From contig JAEWFW010000058.1 of assembly GCA_023388635.1 (NCBI GenBank), forward strand, positions 29,552 to 93,551: 64,000 nucleotides of DNA, written 5' to 3'. This document shows, one piece after another, positions 7,495 to 15,769 of the stretch; position 1 is the first letter of the stretch, and every line of letters begins with the position of its first letter. This DNA is from Bacillota bacterium. GTDB lineage: Bacteria; Bacillota; Bacilli; Desulfuribacillales; Desulfuribacillaceae. The notes under the pieces are model-generated. The model saw only the letters and a program-made list of their open reading frames with translations. It did not search any database and had not been told where the DNA came from. Made by a program: the position numbers and the translations under genes.

Positions 7495-8601
7495 ATGGAA
7501 GAAATTATATTAGAGTTGGGGAACGAAGTACAGACATTACCGGAAAAAGTCAAGGAAGCGGAAGGTGGCATCAGTCTTGCGGCTTTAACTCCGCAGGAAC
7601 AGAAGCAAGTTCTGGAGTTTGTGAATAAGATTGATGTTACAGACAGCAACTTTATCGTTACATACGGTTCCGGTGCACAGACGAAACTCGCGAAATTCGC
7701 GGATGATGCTTTGCAAAATGTCAAAACGAAAGATTCGGGAGAGGCAGGCAAGTTGCTTTCCGATCTCGTGGTAACCATCAAGAATTTTGACGCTGTAGGC
7801 GAAAACAAGGGCTTTTTAAGCAATCTATTCGGCAAGGTTAAAACTGAAATTGACAAGCTGATCGCACGTTATAGCGATGTGGAAGTTAATATTGACAAAA
7901 TAAGCAACATGCTGCAAGCTCACCGTCACACTATGATTAAAGACATTGCAATGTATGACGAAATGTATAAAACGAATCTCGCATATTTTAAAGAGCTTAC
8001 AATGTACATTGTGGCAGGTAAGGAAAAACTCAAGGAACTGAATGAAAAAACAATACCGGCATTTAGAGAACAGGTACAGCAATCTGGAGATGAGGCGGAG
8101 ATGCAGAAGCTGAATGATCTGGTTAATGCGGTAAACCGCTTTGAAAAGAAGGTTCATGACTTGCAGCTTAGCCGCCAGATATCATTACAGATGGGACCAC
8201 AGATACGCCTGATTCAAAATAACGATGCCCAGCTTGCCGATAAAATACAAGCATCGATTGTAAACTCCATACCTCTGTGGAAAAATCAGATGGTAATCTC
8301 TCTGGGGTTGGCAAATGCCAAAGCTGCGCTTGATGCTCAGACAAAGGTTACGGACATGACAAATGAGCTATTAAAGAAAAATTCGGAAATGCTTAAAACA
8401 GGCACGCTGGATGTGGCAAAGGAAAGCGAAAGAGCTATTGTGTCCATGGAAACTATCAAAAAGGTCAATCAGGATCTCATAGAAACGATTACCGGAGTGC
8501 TGGAGATACAACGAAAAGGCAAAGAGGAACGGCTTGCGGCTGAGTCGGAGCTGGTTGCAATAGAATCAGAGTTAAAACAGACGCTATTAGCTATAAGATA
8601 A
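7495..8601 (+). CDS. TelA-family toxic anion resistance protein
   Basis: 368 residues, almost entirely helical, matching the TelA/KlaA family (PF05816): LTPQEQKQVLEFVNKIDV near the start, YGSGAQTKLAKFAD, the central AHRHTMIKDIAMYDEMY block and the C-terminal LGLANAKAALDAQ...TNELLKKNSEML block. Family members are cytoplasmic, some associated with tellurite or nisin tolerance; the biochemical mechanism is not established. A TTG at 7489 lies only 1 nt from the GAGGGGAG site, so ATG 7495 is preferred. It is the last gene of the operon, followed by a strong terminator. Confidence 0.9.
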   Translation: MEEIILELGNEVQTLPEKVKEAEGGISLAALTPQEQKQVLEFVNKIDVTDSNFIVTYGSGAQTKLAKFADDALQNVKTKDSGEAGKLLSDLVVTIKNFDAVGENKGFLSNLFGKVKTEIDKLIARYSDVEVNIDKISNMLQAHRHTMIKDIAMYDEMYKTNLAYFKELTMYIVAGKEKLKELNEKTIPAFREQVQQSGDEAEMQKLNDLVNAVNRFEKKVHDLQLSRQISLQMGPQIRLIQNNDAQLADKIQASIVNSIPLWKNQMVISLGLANAKAALDAQTKVTDMTNELLKKNSEMLKTGTLDVAKESERAIVSMETIKKVNQDLIETITGVLEIQRKGKEERLAAESELVAIESELKQTLLAIR

Positions 8602-8620
8602 TAACGATTATTGTATTGAA

Positions 8621-8675
8621 AATGGGGTGTCCAGTTTGGTCAGTTTTGACTGACTTTCAGGACACCCCATTTTTG
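8621..8675. terminator. Strong bidirectional terminator between telA and the FliD-like gene
   Basis: A 12-bp perfect stem, AATGGGGTGTCC (8621-8632) with GGACACCCCATT (8660-8671), flanked by A and T runs. It serves the plus-strand operon and the convergent minus-strand gene. Confidence 0.9.
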
Positions 8676-8698
8676 CATGATAATAGTATGATTGGTTT

Positions 8699-9949
8699 TT
8701 ACAGACTGAGATCAAACAAAAATCCTGTCTTAGGCATGAACATACTCATTAAGCTGTTGCCCGACTGCATATTGCTGAGGTTCGCATAGGATGCGTTTGG
8801 CATGCGCATAGCGCGATCAGCGTTGCGACCAGTGCTGTCAGCCAAACTTCCGTAGCCGGACAGCGCAGATTGTACCGAAGCCGGACTCTTTTGCACTGCT
8901 TGGGTCAGTTTGTCCTCATCTACCTGCATTTTGCCGTTTTTATCGATGGAGATACCCATTGAAGACAGGCGAGATGATGCATAGCCGTCACTATAGCGGT
9001 TATCCGAAATCAGGTTCAGCGCCTTCTTCGCACCTATGCTGTCTGCCGATCCCGACATGAGATGAGAGATCGTTTTGTTGTAGGCGGCTGCAAAATCTTT
9101 CGCTGCTGCTACCACCTTAGAGGCGTCGGTTCCGCCGACAGTTAGCGTTGCACTTCCCTCGCCACGCAAGGTCATCGTTGCATTCCTACTGTCGGGAATG
9201 GAGATCGTATTGCTCTCAGATGTATACTCTTTTCCATTTATAGAGTATTTTGCGTTGCCAGCCGTTTGTGTTACATTCATTCCCAGTTTGTCAGCCGCAG
9301 AAGAAGTGTTGGATGCTTCAATGGAAAATGCACTCTTCTCACCCGTTTCATTGGAGGTCAGCACGAGGCTGCTCTTACCGTCCTTGGTTTTCACACTAGC
9401 GGTCACGCCGGCCTTAGCAGCGTTGATTTTGCTGGCAATCGTGTTTAACGTGTCCTGATTCGTGTCGGTAGACTTGACGGCGAAGTCCACACGAACATTT
9501 CCCTGCTCCGTCTTTAAAGACACGCTGTTCGTACCTTGCGCAAACGTACTTTTGGCGGAAGAAGACAGCGCTTTTGACTCCGACTGTTGTGCTGTGGCTA
9601 TGTCGGACACATCTACGTCAAACGAGAGCTTGGGATCGGAATGGTATGATGCCTGGGCTGTCACCACTTTGTTGTCCGAGCTGACAAGACTACGTGCACC
9701 CGAACCGAGTGCCTGTGCTGCGCTGTTAAGTGCAGACGAGGCTGATTTCAAATCGCTTAGATTGTCGGTATTGTTACGGGTAAACAGCGTGTCTTTGAAC
9801 AAATTGCTGTTTGATGTGCTAGGAACCCCCGAACTACTCGACAAGCCGTTGGTGTGCATGAAGAACTTTACTTGATTGGCGGAATAGCTCCCGACATTTC
9901 CGACACCATAAAAGTTGAATGAGTTGCTGCCACCGATTGGATTAATCAT
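8699..9949 (-). CDS. FliD-like flagellar cap/hook-associated protein 2 homologue
   Basis: 416 residues. The central part matches FliD: LSFDVDVSDIATAQ (start of FliD_N), the INAAKAGVTASVKTKDG and LVLTSNETGEKSAF hook-IN-like motif, AKYSINGKEYTSESN, and the FliD_C-like AAAKDFAAAYNKTI and LSSMGISIDKNGKM. The canonical GLASGIDT start is missing; instead there is an unusual Ser/Asn-rich N-terminus, and the C-terminal coiled domain is short. It is probably a secreted filament-cap paralogue. A GTG at 9958 overlaps the GGGGAGGTGAT site, so ATG 9949 is the start. It is alone, with its own sigma-D-type promoter and no fliS or fliT beside it. Confidence 0.75.
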   Translation of the reverse strand: MINPIGGSNSFNFYGVGNVGSYSANQVKFFMHTNGLSSSSGVPSTSNSNLFKDTLFTRNNTDNLSDLKSASSALNSAAQALGSGARSLVSSDNKVVTAQASYHSDPKLSFDVDVSDIATAQQSESKALSSSAKSTFAQGTNSVSLKTEQGNVRVDFAVKSTDTNQDTLNTIASKINAAKAGVTASVKTKDGKSSLVLTSNETGEKSAFSIEASNTSSAADKLGMNVTQTAGNAKYSINGKEYTSESNTISIPDSRNATMTLRGEGSATLTVGGTDASKVVAAAKDFAAAYNKTISHLMSGSADSIGAKKALNLISDNRYSDGYASSRLSSMGISIDKNGKMQVDEDKLTQAVQKSPASVQSALSGYGSLADSTGRNADRAMRMPNASYANLSNMQSGNSLMSMFMPKTGFLFDLSL

Positions 9950-9991
9950 TGTTATCACCTCCCCTCTGGTAATAGTATTGTCTATTAATAA

Positions 9992-10018
9992 TTATCGTCA
10001 TTTTAAATTTTAAATTTA
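9992..10018 (-). promoter_or_regulatory. Sigma-D (flagellar) type promoter of the FliD-like gene
   Basis: On the minus strand TAAA (10018-10015) is followed after exactly 15 bases by GACGATAA (9999-9992). This is one mismatch from the sigma-D consensus TAAA-N15-GCCGATAA. It lies about 43 bp upstream of the ATG. Confidence 0.75.
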
Positions 10019-10090
10019 TATAAATTACCAATTTGCTATGGATTATATTATTACTCAGGGTGATTTATTAGTGAAATGTTAAAAATGTAT

Positions 10091-10099
10091 TGGTATAAT
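10091..10099 (+). promoter_or_regulatory. Extended -10 promoter before the MFS gene
   Basis: TTGGTATAAT contains a perfect TATAAT with an upstream TG. No good -35 is visible. A start point near 10106 would place the short ORF at 10114 almost at the 5' end of the transcript. Confidence 0.5.
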
Positions 10100-10113
10100 T
10101 TGAATATAAAGAG

Positions 10114-10182
10114 ATGGACGTATACCGGATGGCTATGGGCATCGAAGTGCAGTCAGTGGAAGGATTTGAGATGAACTATTAG
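10114..10182 (+). CDS. Possible 22-codon leader ORF
   Basis: ATG 10114 to TAG 10182 reads MDVYRMAMGIEVQS and continues for 8 more residues. It fills the space between the TATAAT box and the AGGGGGAG ribosome binding site of the transporter, whose site begins inside the stop codon. It has no spaced Shine-Dalgarno sequence of its own. It could be a translated leader or chance. Confidence 0.25.
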   Translation: MDVYRMAMGIEVQSVEGFEMNY

Positions 10183-10194
10183 GGGGAGTCCTGC

Positions 10195-11442
10195 ATGAAC
10201 AAGTTGGAGAAAAGCTGGATACTTTACGATGTGGGTAATTCGGCGTTTATTATGCTTGTGTCGACAATTATACCAATTTATTTTAAGAATATCGCATCGG
10301 CTGACGGGATCAGCAATGCCGCATCGACTGCATATTGGGGATATGCTACTAGCATTTCCACAATCATCGTAGCGATTGTCGGTCCGCTACTCGGTCCTTT
10401 GGGTGATTTGCGAGGATATAAGAAAAGACTGTTCCTGGTATTTATGGCTATAGGAATCATAGGTTGTTTAGGTCTCGCTCTGCCTGTCGGCTGGCTGGCT
10501 TTTTTGATTATTTTCATCATCGCTAAATCGGGATTTTCCAGCAGCCTGATTTTCTATGACGCGATGCTGCCCGATATTACTGATGAGAAACGTGTCGATA
10601 TTATAAGTTCACACGGTTATGCTTGGGGGTATATCGGCAGTTGTATACCGTTTGTGATCTGTTTGGGAATGATCCTTACCGCCGAAACAACAGGAATCGG
10701 CGTAACGGCAGCTACCATGCTGTCTTTTATCGTGACTGCTTTGTGGTGGTTTTTTTGTGCCGTTCCGCTTCTTCGAGGATATCGTCAGATACATGCTGTG
10801 GAAAGAGGTGCTCATCCGGTACGAGAAAGTTTGTCACGTTTGTGGCATACTGTTACTCATGTTCGTGAGAATAAAGTAATTTTCTCATTTTTATTTGCGT
10901 TTTTTCTTTATATCGACGGTGTGTATACGATCATAACAATGGCTACGTCTTACGGAAAGGATGTAGGAATTTCCGATAATAACCTATTACTGGCATTATT
11001 ACTTACACAGGTAATAGCTTTTCCATGTGCCATACTGTTTGCAAGATTGACTAAAAAAATTAAGACAGAGAGACTCATTTCCCTGTCAATTTTGGGATAT
11101 TTAGCAATTGCTTTATTCGCTGTTCAATTGGATCAAGTTTGGGAATTTTGGCTGCTTGCCGTTGGAGTCGCTGTATTTCAGGGAGGCATTCAGGCACTTT
11201 CACGCTCCTATTTTGCACGCATTATTCCTAAAGAGAATGCCAACGAGTTTTTTGGCTTATTTGATGTATTTGGAAAAGGAGCTGCCTTTTTCGGCACGTT
11301 ATTAGTCAGTGTTGTTACACAGATAACCGGTCATTCTCGTTACGGAGTACTGGGAATCGCTGTACTGTTCGCCGTGGGATTATTAGCTTTCATCTACCAT
11401 ATTAAAATATCAAAGTCTAGTAAAACCTTACCGCAAATATAA
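10195..11442 (+). CDS. MFS transporter, UMF1/Atg22-like
   Basis: 415 residues with about 12 hydrophobic segments. The N-terminus WILYDVGNSAF is the hallmark of the UMF1 family (PF11700, Atg22-like), and the GPLGDLRGYKKRLF loop between helices 2 and 3 is the MFS motif A. A second-half signature is SRSYFARIIPKENANEFFGLFDVFGKGAAF. The family's substrates in bacteria are not established. ATG 10195 follows AGGGGGAG. Monocistronic. Confidence 0.88.
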   Translation: MNKLEKSWILYDVGNSAFIMLVSTIIPIYFKNIASADGISNAASTAYWGYATSISTIIVAIVGPLLGPLGDLRGYKKRLFLVFMAIGIIGCLGLALPVGWLAFLIIFIIAKSGFSSSLIFYDAMLPDITDEKRVDIISSHGYAWGYIGSCIPFVICLGMILTAETTGIGVTAATMLSFIVTALWWFFCAVPLLRGYRQIHAVERGAHPVRESLSRLWHTVTHVRENKVIFSFLFAFFLYIDGVYTIITMATSYGKDVGISDNNLLLALLLTQVIAFPCAILFARLTKKIKTERLISLSILGYLAIALFAVQLDQVWEFWLLAVGVAVFQGGIQALSRSYFARIIPKENANEFFGLFDVFGKGAAFFGTLLVSVVTQITGHSRYGVLGIAVLFAVGLLAFIYHIKISKSSKTLPQI

Positions 11443-11482
11443 ATATTTCATAGAGAGAACGCCAGTTGGTGTACAGTTGGGT

Positions 11483-11535
11483 AATCCTTAAACCGGATAA
11501 GGATTCCTTGACAGTAGTGCATTAAATTATATACG
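11483..11535 (+). promoter_or_regulatory. Hairpin and promoter before the GNAT gene
   Basis: An 8-bp stem AATCCTTA/TAAGGATT (11483-11505), without a T-run, may be a weak terminator for the MFS gene. It is followed by TTGACA (11508-11513) and, after 16 bp, TATACG (11530-11535). Confidence 0.5.
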
Positions 11536-11561
11536 TTACTTACAGTTTAGGAGGCTCAAAA

Positions 11562-12020
11562 ATGCTTAAGATCGAAGAAGGTTATGATCATATTGAAGAT
11601 ATCAAAACGCTTTTTAATGAGTATGTCATTTCAATAGGTATTGATTTAACATTTCAAGGATACGATGATGAACTATCGAATTTACCGGGAAAATATGCGA
11701 AACCATCGGGCAGGTTATTTGTTGCGTATGTTGATGGGGTTGCCGCAGGATGTATCGGGTTACGGAGTTTTGATGGAAAAAGAGGCGAAATGAAAAGGTT
11801 ATACGTTCGGAATCAATTTCGCGGTTTAAAAATAGGCAAGCTGCTTTCAGAGAAAGTGATTCTCGAAGCAAAAGCCATTGGCTATCAATCGATTCTATTG
11901 GACACATTATCTACTATGGAAGCGGCTAGGACACTCTATGAAACTCTCGGATTTGTAGAAATCGATCCTTATTATGAGAGTCCGTTGAAAGATACGCGTT
12001 TCCTATGTCTGTCACTATAA
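11562..12020 (+). CDS. GNAT family N-acetyltransferase
   Basis: 152 residues covering a complete GNAT fold. The acetyl-CoA pyrophosphate-binding motif A is at about residues 86-97 (VRNQFRGLKIGKLL), followed by ILLDTLSTMEAARTLYETLGF in motif B. Small cytoplasmic enzymes of this type acetylate amines of unknown identity. ATG 11562 has TAGGAGG. It has its own promoter. Confidence 0.9.
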   Translation: MLKIEEGYDHIEDIKTLFNEYVISIGIDLTFQGYDDELSNLPGKYAKPSGRLFVAYVDGVAAGCIGLRSFDGKRGEMKRLYVRNQFRGLKIGKLLSEKVILEAKAIGYQSILLDTLSTMEAARTLYETLGFVEIDPYYESPLKDTRFLCLSL

Positions 12021-12203
12021 TTTTAGAGATGATTTTGATTGGATCTGGAGTGAATAATAGAGGCTGATGTGACTTCGCTTGAGTACAGATTTCCACATGG
12101 TCGTCTTCTAAAACAGCAGAAAATATCATGCAGTTCTTCCACGGTTTCAGTAAACTGGGCTAAACAAATCCAAATAAAACGAATACAGGGAGGATATGAT
12201 TGA

Positions 12204-13322
12204 ATGCTGACAATACAAACCCACACCGTGGAGCTTAATGGAACGAGTTATGAAATTGGATATCAGCTGGGCAAGATGACTGGCGAAGTCCCACAACTGA
12301 GAGCGACGCACACTGCTGGCATCGAGGGATTCGGTTCGGGGCAGGTCGATGAAGCGATCAAACTGTTTAACCGCTGGTGTCCGGGTCTCACCGAAGAGCT
12401 TTGCGGTTTTGCCGATGCGTTGGAGGTTCAGCCTGAGCAAGTCTTTTTCTATGGGATGACCTATCTGCAGCCACGGTGCAGCCATATTGCACTACTGCCG
12501 AGTCTTACAGCAGAGGGGAAACCGCTGCTGGCACGCAACTATGAATTCAACCACCAGGCAGAGGATTTTTGCCTGATGAAAACTGCTGTACAAGGAAAAT
12601 ATACTCATATGGGAACCAGTGTACTTCACTTTGGACGAGATGATGGCTTTAATGAACACGGTCTCGCGGTTACCATAAGTTCCTGCGGATTTCCGGTAGG
12701 TGCGTTACCTTACATGCGGACCCCGAAACTCAAGGGGTTGCAGTTTTGGGCAGTCATCCGCGCTCTGCTGGAAAACTGCAAAGATGTAGCCGAAGCACTT
12801 GCGTATCTAGAGGGTATGCCGATCGCCTACAATCTCAATATGATTCTAATGGATAAGACAGGTAATGCAGCACTGGTTGAAACACTGGACGGTCGTACCG
12901 CCGTCAAGCAGATTACATCTGATTCTGCGGAGCAAATACTGTATGCCACAAACCACGCAGTATTGCCGGAGCTTAAGTCAGTAGAACCGCAAGTAATGGT
13001 TCATTCGGCAAGGCGGTATGAATATATCGAAGCACTGCTTGCAGATCAGGGTAGTGTTACGAAGAAACAACTCAAGCAGATGCTGTTGTCTAAGTATCCA
13101 GACGGGCTTTGCTGCCATTATTTTGAGGAGTTTTTTGGAACTACTAAAAGCATGGTAATCTCCCCCGCTGACGGCACGATTGACCTTTGCTGGGGTGGGC
13201 AGGTGGAAAATGGCTGGTGTACCTATGATATAGCCCGACCGCTGGCAGATGAGACAAAGGCAATACAAATCAACTTGGAAAAAGCCGTACCCGGCACGTA
13301 CGAGTGGCAACCATTACGTTAA
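12204..13322 (+). CDS. C45/choloylglycine-type Ntn amidohydrolase
   Basis: 372 residues. It resembles the C45 (acyl-CoA:6-aminopenicillanic acid acyltransferase) and linear-amide C-N hydrolase families. Likely nucleophile Cys92 in LQPRCSH is followed by GKPLLARNYEFN (the conserved Arg-Asn-Tyr-Glu-Phe) and FNEHGLAVTISS. Unlike secreted bile-salt hydrolases with Cys at residue 2, the Cys is internal, implying autoprocessing as in C45 proenzymes, or use without processing. No signal peptide is seen. The substrate is unknown; N-acyl amino acids or beta-lactam-like amides are possible. The AraC/GyrI regulator begins 19 bp downstream. Confidence 0.82.
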   Translation: MLTIQTHTVELNGTSYEIGYQLGKMTGEVPQLRATHTAGIEGFGSGQVDEAIKLFNRWCPGLTEELCGFADALEVQPEQVFFYGMTYLQPRCSHIALLPSLTAEGKPLLARNYEFNHQAEDFCLMKTAVQGKYTHMGTSVLHFGRDDGFNEHGLAVTISSCGFPVGALPYMRTPKLKGLQFWAVIRALLENCKDVAEALAYLEGMPIAYNLNMILMDKTGNAALVETLDGRTAVKQITSDSAEQILYATNHAVLPELKSVEPQVMVHSARRYEYIEALLADQGSVTKKQLKQMLLSKYPDGLCCHYFEEFFGTTKSMVISPADGTIDLCWGGQVENGWCTYDIARPLADETKAIQINLEKAVPGTYEWQPLR

Positions 13323-13341
13323 GAATGGAGGGAGGATTGTT

Positions 13342-14217
13342 GTGGACTATAGGAAATCGTTGGAGCAGGCAGTCATATATATCGAAAATAATCTGGGCAG
13401 TGACATTAAAGTAGAGGATGTGGCAAAAGCTGCCGGATATTCCTACTACCATCTAAACCGGCAGTTCGCAGCCATCCTGGGTGAGAGTATTGGAAGCTAT
13501 GTTAAAAAGCGCCGTTTAGCCGATGCCTCCCAAAAACTTCTTTATACTGAACGGAAGATTATTGACATTGCGATGGAAAATGGCTTTGATTCTTCGGAGG
13601 CGTTCAGCCGTGCATTCAAAGCGATTTATCAAGTTAGCCCACAGACCTACCGTCGGAATCGTTTGGATACTCTCATTGGCGGCAAGCAACGCTTAGACAC
13701 TGGACTGTTAGACCATCTGGCTGGCAATGTGACAGTACATCCTAAAATTGTCGAGCTGCCGGAAATAAAGGTTGCCGGACTTCGGGGAGAAACCACATTA
13801 CGGGACAACCGTCTTCGAGAGCTGTGGGATCGTGCGAATGTCCTTTATACGCAAATTCCCAATCGCATTCCAAATGGTCGGGCTTTTGGTATCTGTGAGG
13901 CTTGTGTGGACAATACTCTGTACACTATGAATGACGATATTTTGTTTACTGAGGTGGCGGGAACGGAGGTGTCATCCTTTCAGGGGCTGACCGAACCTTT
14001 TGTAAAAAAAGTAATTCCCGGTGGGCGTTACGCAGTGTTTACTCACTGTGGCACTCTGCGAATGTTGTCCCAGACTTTTGAATATATTTGGGGGACATGG
14101 TTCCTTAACACAAAAGAAGAGATGGACTGGAGGGAGGACTTTGAGTTGTACGACGAGCGCTTCTTAGGGTATGACCATCCGAATTCCCAGGTGGACTTGT
14201 ATATTCCGGTGAGATAG
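13342..14217 (+). CDS. AraC-family regulator with GyrI-like ligand-binding domain
   Basis: 291 residues. Two AraC helix-turn-helix motifs lie in the first 110 residues (VEDVAKAAGYSYYHLNRQF and DIAMENGFDSSEAFSRAFK, then the typical YQVSPQTYRR). A C-terminal GyrI/BmrR-like effector domain follows (VVELPEIKVAGL-like strand, IPGGRYAVFTHCG, WEFYDERF-type end). This architecture is that of Rob/MarR-like multidrug-responsive activators. GTG 13342 is chosen because GGAGGGAGG precedes it by 6 bp; an upstream in-frame ATG would overlap the amidohydrolase. Confidence 0.9.
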   Translation: MDYRKSLEQAVIYIENNLGSDIKVEDVAKAAGYSYYHLNRQFAAILGESIGSYVKKRRLADASQKLLYTERKIIDIAMENGFDSSEAFSRAFKAIYQVSPQTYRRNRLDTLIGGKQRLDTGLLDHLAGNVTVHPKIVELPEIKVAGLRGETTLRDNRLRELWDRANVLYTQIPNRIPNGRAFGICEACVDNTLYTMNDDILFTEVAGTEVSSFQGLTEPFVKKVIPGGRYAVFTHCGTLRMLSQTFEYIWGTWFLNTKEEMDWREDFELYDERFLGYDHPNSQVDLYIPVR

Positions 14218-14240
14218 CATCAAAAGATGGAGGGGTGTTT

Positions 14241-14747
14241 TTGAAAACAGTACAATTGATCTTTCAATATACACAGAGTGAGTATGTAAGGGCGGTCAGA
14301 CAATATTTGATCGCCAGTAAAATGATACGCAAATTTGATATAGTTCTTGCCCCATTATTACTCCTATATTCGATCGGCTACGTTTTTATCTCTGATTTCA
14401 GTATATTTAGCATCATCATAGCGCTTATTGTATTGATTGGCACGATACTCGGAAGTTTTTTGTATTTTTTTATGCCGATTGTTAAATTTAAACAAACATC
14501 AAAATACCATGCAGAATACACCATGATATTTTCGCAAAACGCTATTAAGTGGAAAACTCAAAATACCGAATCGCAATTGAAATGGAACATTTACTCTGAA
14601 CTATGGGAGAGCAATGACTTTTATTTCTTGATTCAAGGTCCACGAATGTATACGTTAATACCCAAAAGGGTGTTTGCGAGTCAAGAGGAAAAACAAATTT
14701 TTGAAGAAATTGTACTAGCAAAATTAAAGTCTAGCAAACATATATAA
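14241..14747 (+). CDS. YcxB-like membrane protein
   Basis: 168 residues. Two hydrophobic helices (about residues 33-80) split an N-terminal strand from a C-terminal soluble domain with KYHAEYTMIFSQNAIKWKT and YTLIPKRVFASQEE, the pattern of the YcxB family (PF14317). Function unknown. TTG 14241, 5 nt after AGGGG, is preferred over a GTG at 14235 that overlaps the ribosome binding site. Confidence 0.7.
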   Translation: MKTVQLIFQYTQSEYVRAVRQYLIASKMIRKFDIVLAPLLLLYSIGYVFISDFSIFSIIIALIVLIGTILGSFLYFFMPIVKFKQTSKYHAEYTMIFSQNAIKWKTQNTESQLKWNIYSELWESNDFYFLIQGPRMYTLIPKRVFASQEEKQIFEEIVLAKLKSSKHI

Positions 14748-14773
14748 AATTTAACTACGATAGGGGAGTTACG

Positions 14774-15679
14774 GTGAAAAGGACATATAGAGTATACCAA
14801 ATTGATTCATTTACCAAAGAAAGATTTACCGGAAACCCAGCAGGTGTAGTGATAAATGCGGACGGTCTAAGCGAAGCCCTGATGCAAAAAATAGCACGTG
14901 AGTTGAATAACTCGGAGACGGCATTCATTTTTACGGATTGTGAAGACTGCGATGTTCACGTGAGATTTTTCACTCCGACCAGCGAAGTGCCTATCTGCGG
15001 ACATGCTACGATTGCGGCACATTATGCCCGTGCGATGGAGCAGAATTTGGGCAGCGGGAGAGTGTACCAGAAAACCGGGGCTGGAATCCTGCCGGTAGAT
15101 ATTTCACTCGATAATGGTGATTATAGAATCACTATGACACAAGGTGAAGTTTCAGTGGGTGAGGCATTGCCGCAAGTATATCAAAATCGTCTTTTGCATG
15201 CTTTAGGAATTGAGCAAAAGGATGTAAGAGAAGAATGCCCTATAGCCATCGCATCTACAGGACATTCCAAAGTTATGGTAGCTATTAAAGATGCTGATGT
15301 ACTACATAACTTGTCCCCTGATTTATCGGCATTGTCAAAATTGAGCGATGATATTAGATGTAATGGGTATTATATTTTTACATTGCATCCAGAAGAAAAA
15401 ACTCTCGTACATGGAAGAATGTTTGCACCGGCAATCGGAATCGCTGAAGATCCGGTTACGGGAAATGCCAATGGTCCACTCGGTGCGTACCTCGTCCACT
15501 ACGGTATAGTGGAAACGGATGGTGGGGAATTCTCCTTTGAAGCGGTGCAGGGCGAAGCAATCGGCAGAGCGGGAAAGATACAAGTTCAAGTGAAAATTAT
15601 CAACAATCAACCTGTTGAGGTGAAAATTAGCGGGGACGCGGTAATCGTTTTTTCAACAGAAATTGAAATTGATTGCTGA
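14774..15679 (+). CDS. PhzF-family isomerase/epimerase
   Basis: 301 residues, full length. The two-lobed DAP-epimerase-like PhzF fold is marked by RFTGNPAGVV, the catalytic glutamate Glu48 in NNSETAF, FTPTSEVPICGHAT, and in the second lobe DPVTGNANGPLGAYL. Outside phenazine clusters such proteins are isomerases of unknown substrate; no phenazine genes are nearby. GTG start behind GGGGAG. Confidence 0.93.
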   Translation: MKRTYRVYQIDSFTKERFTGNPAGVVINADGLSEALMQKIARELNNSETAFIFTDCEDCDVHVRFFTPTSEVPICGHATIAAHYARAMEQNLGSGRVYQKTGAGILPVDISLDNGDYRITMTQGEVSVGEALPQVYQNRLLHALGIEQKDVREECPIAIASTGHSKVMVAIKDADVLHNLSPDLSALSKLSDDIRCNGYYIFTLHPEEKTLVHGRMFAPAIGIAEDPVTGNANGPLGAYLVHYGIVETDGGEFSFEAVQGEAIGRAGKIQVQVKIINNQPVEVKISGDAVIVFSTEIEIDC

Positions 15680-15695
15680 TCTTATAATTTTTTGT

Positions 15696-15723
15696 TTGAA
15701 ATCGCGGATACTTCATGTAAGAT
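15696..15723 (+). promoter_or_regulatory. Candidate sigma-A promoter for degV-lplA
   Basis: TTGAAA (15696-15701), 16 bp spacer, TAAGAT (15718-15723), about 45 bp before the DegV ATG. Confidence 0.45.
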
Positions 15724-15769
15724 TAGGATGTATGAGAAATATCGCTAATCGAATTGAGGGGTTCTTTAC

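Noticed and set aside
9462..9875. 137-codon plus-strand ORF inside the FliD-like gene
   Set aside because: It is antisense to a clearly coding frame, has no ribosome binding site, and exists because the Ser/Ala-rich codons avoid stops on the other strand.
12069..12203. Short GTG-started frame between the GNAT and the amidohydrolase
   Set aside because: No ribosome binding site, no recognisable motif, and its end runs through the ribosome binding site of the next gene.
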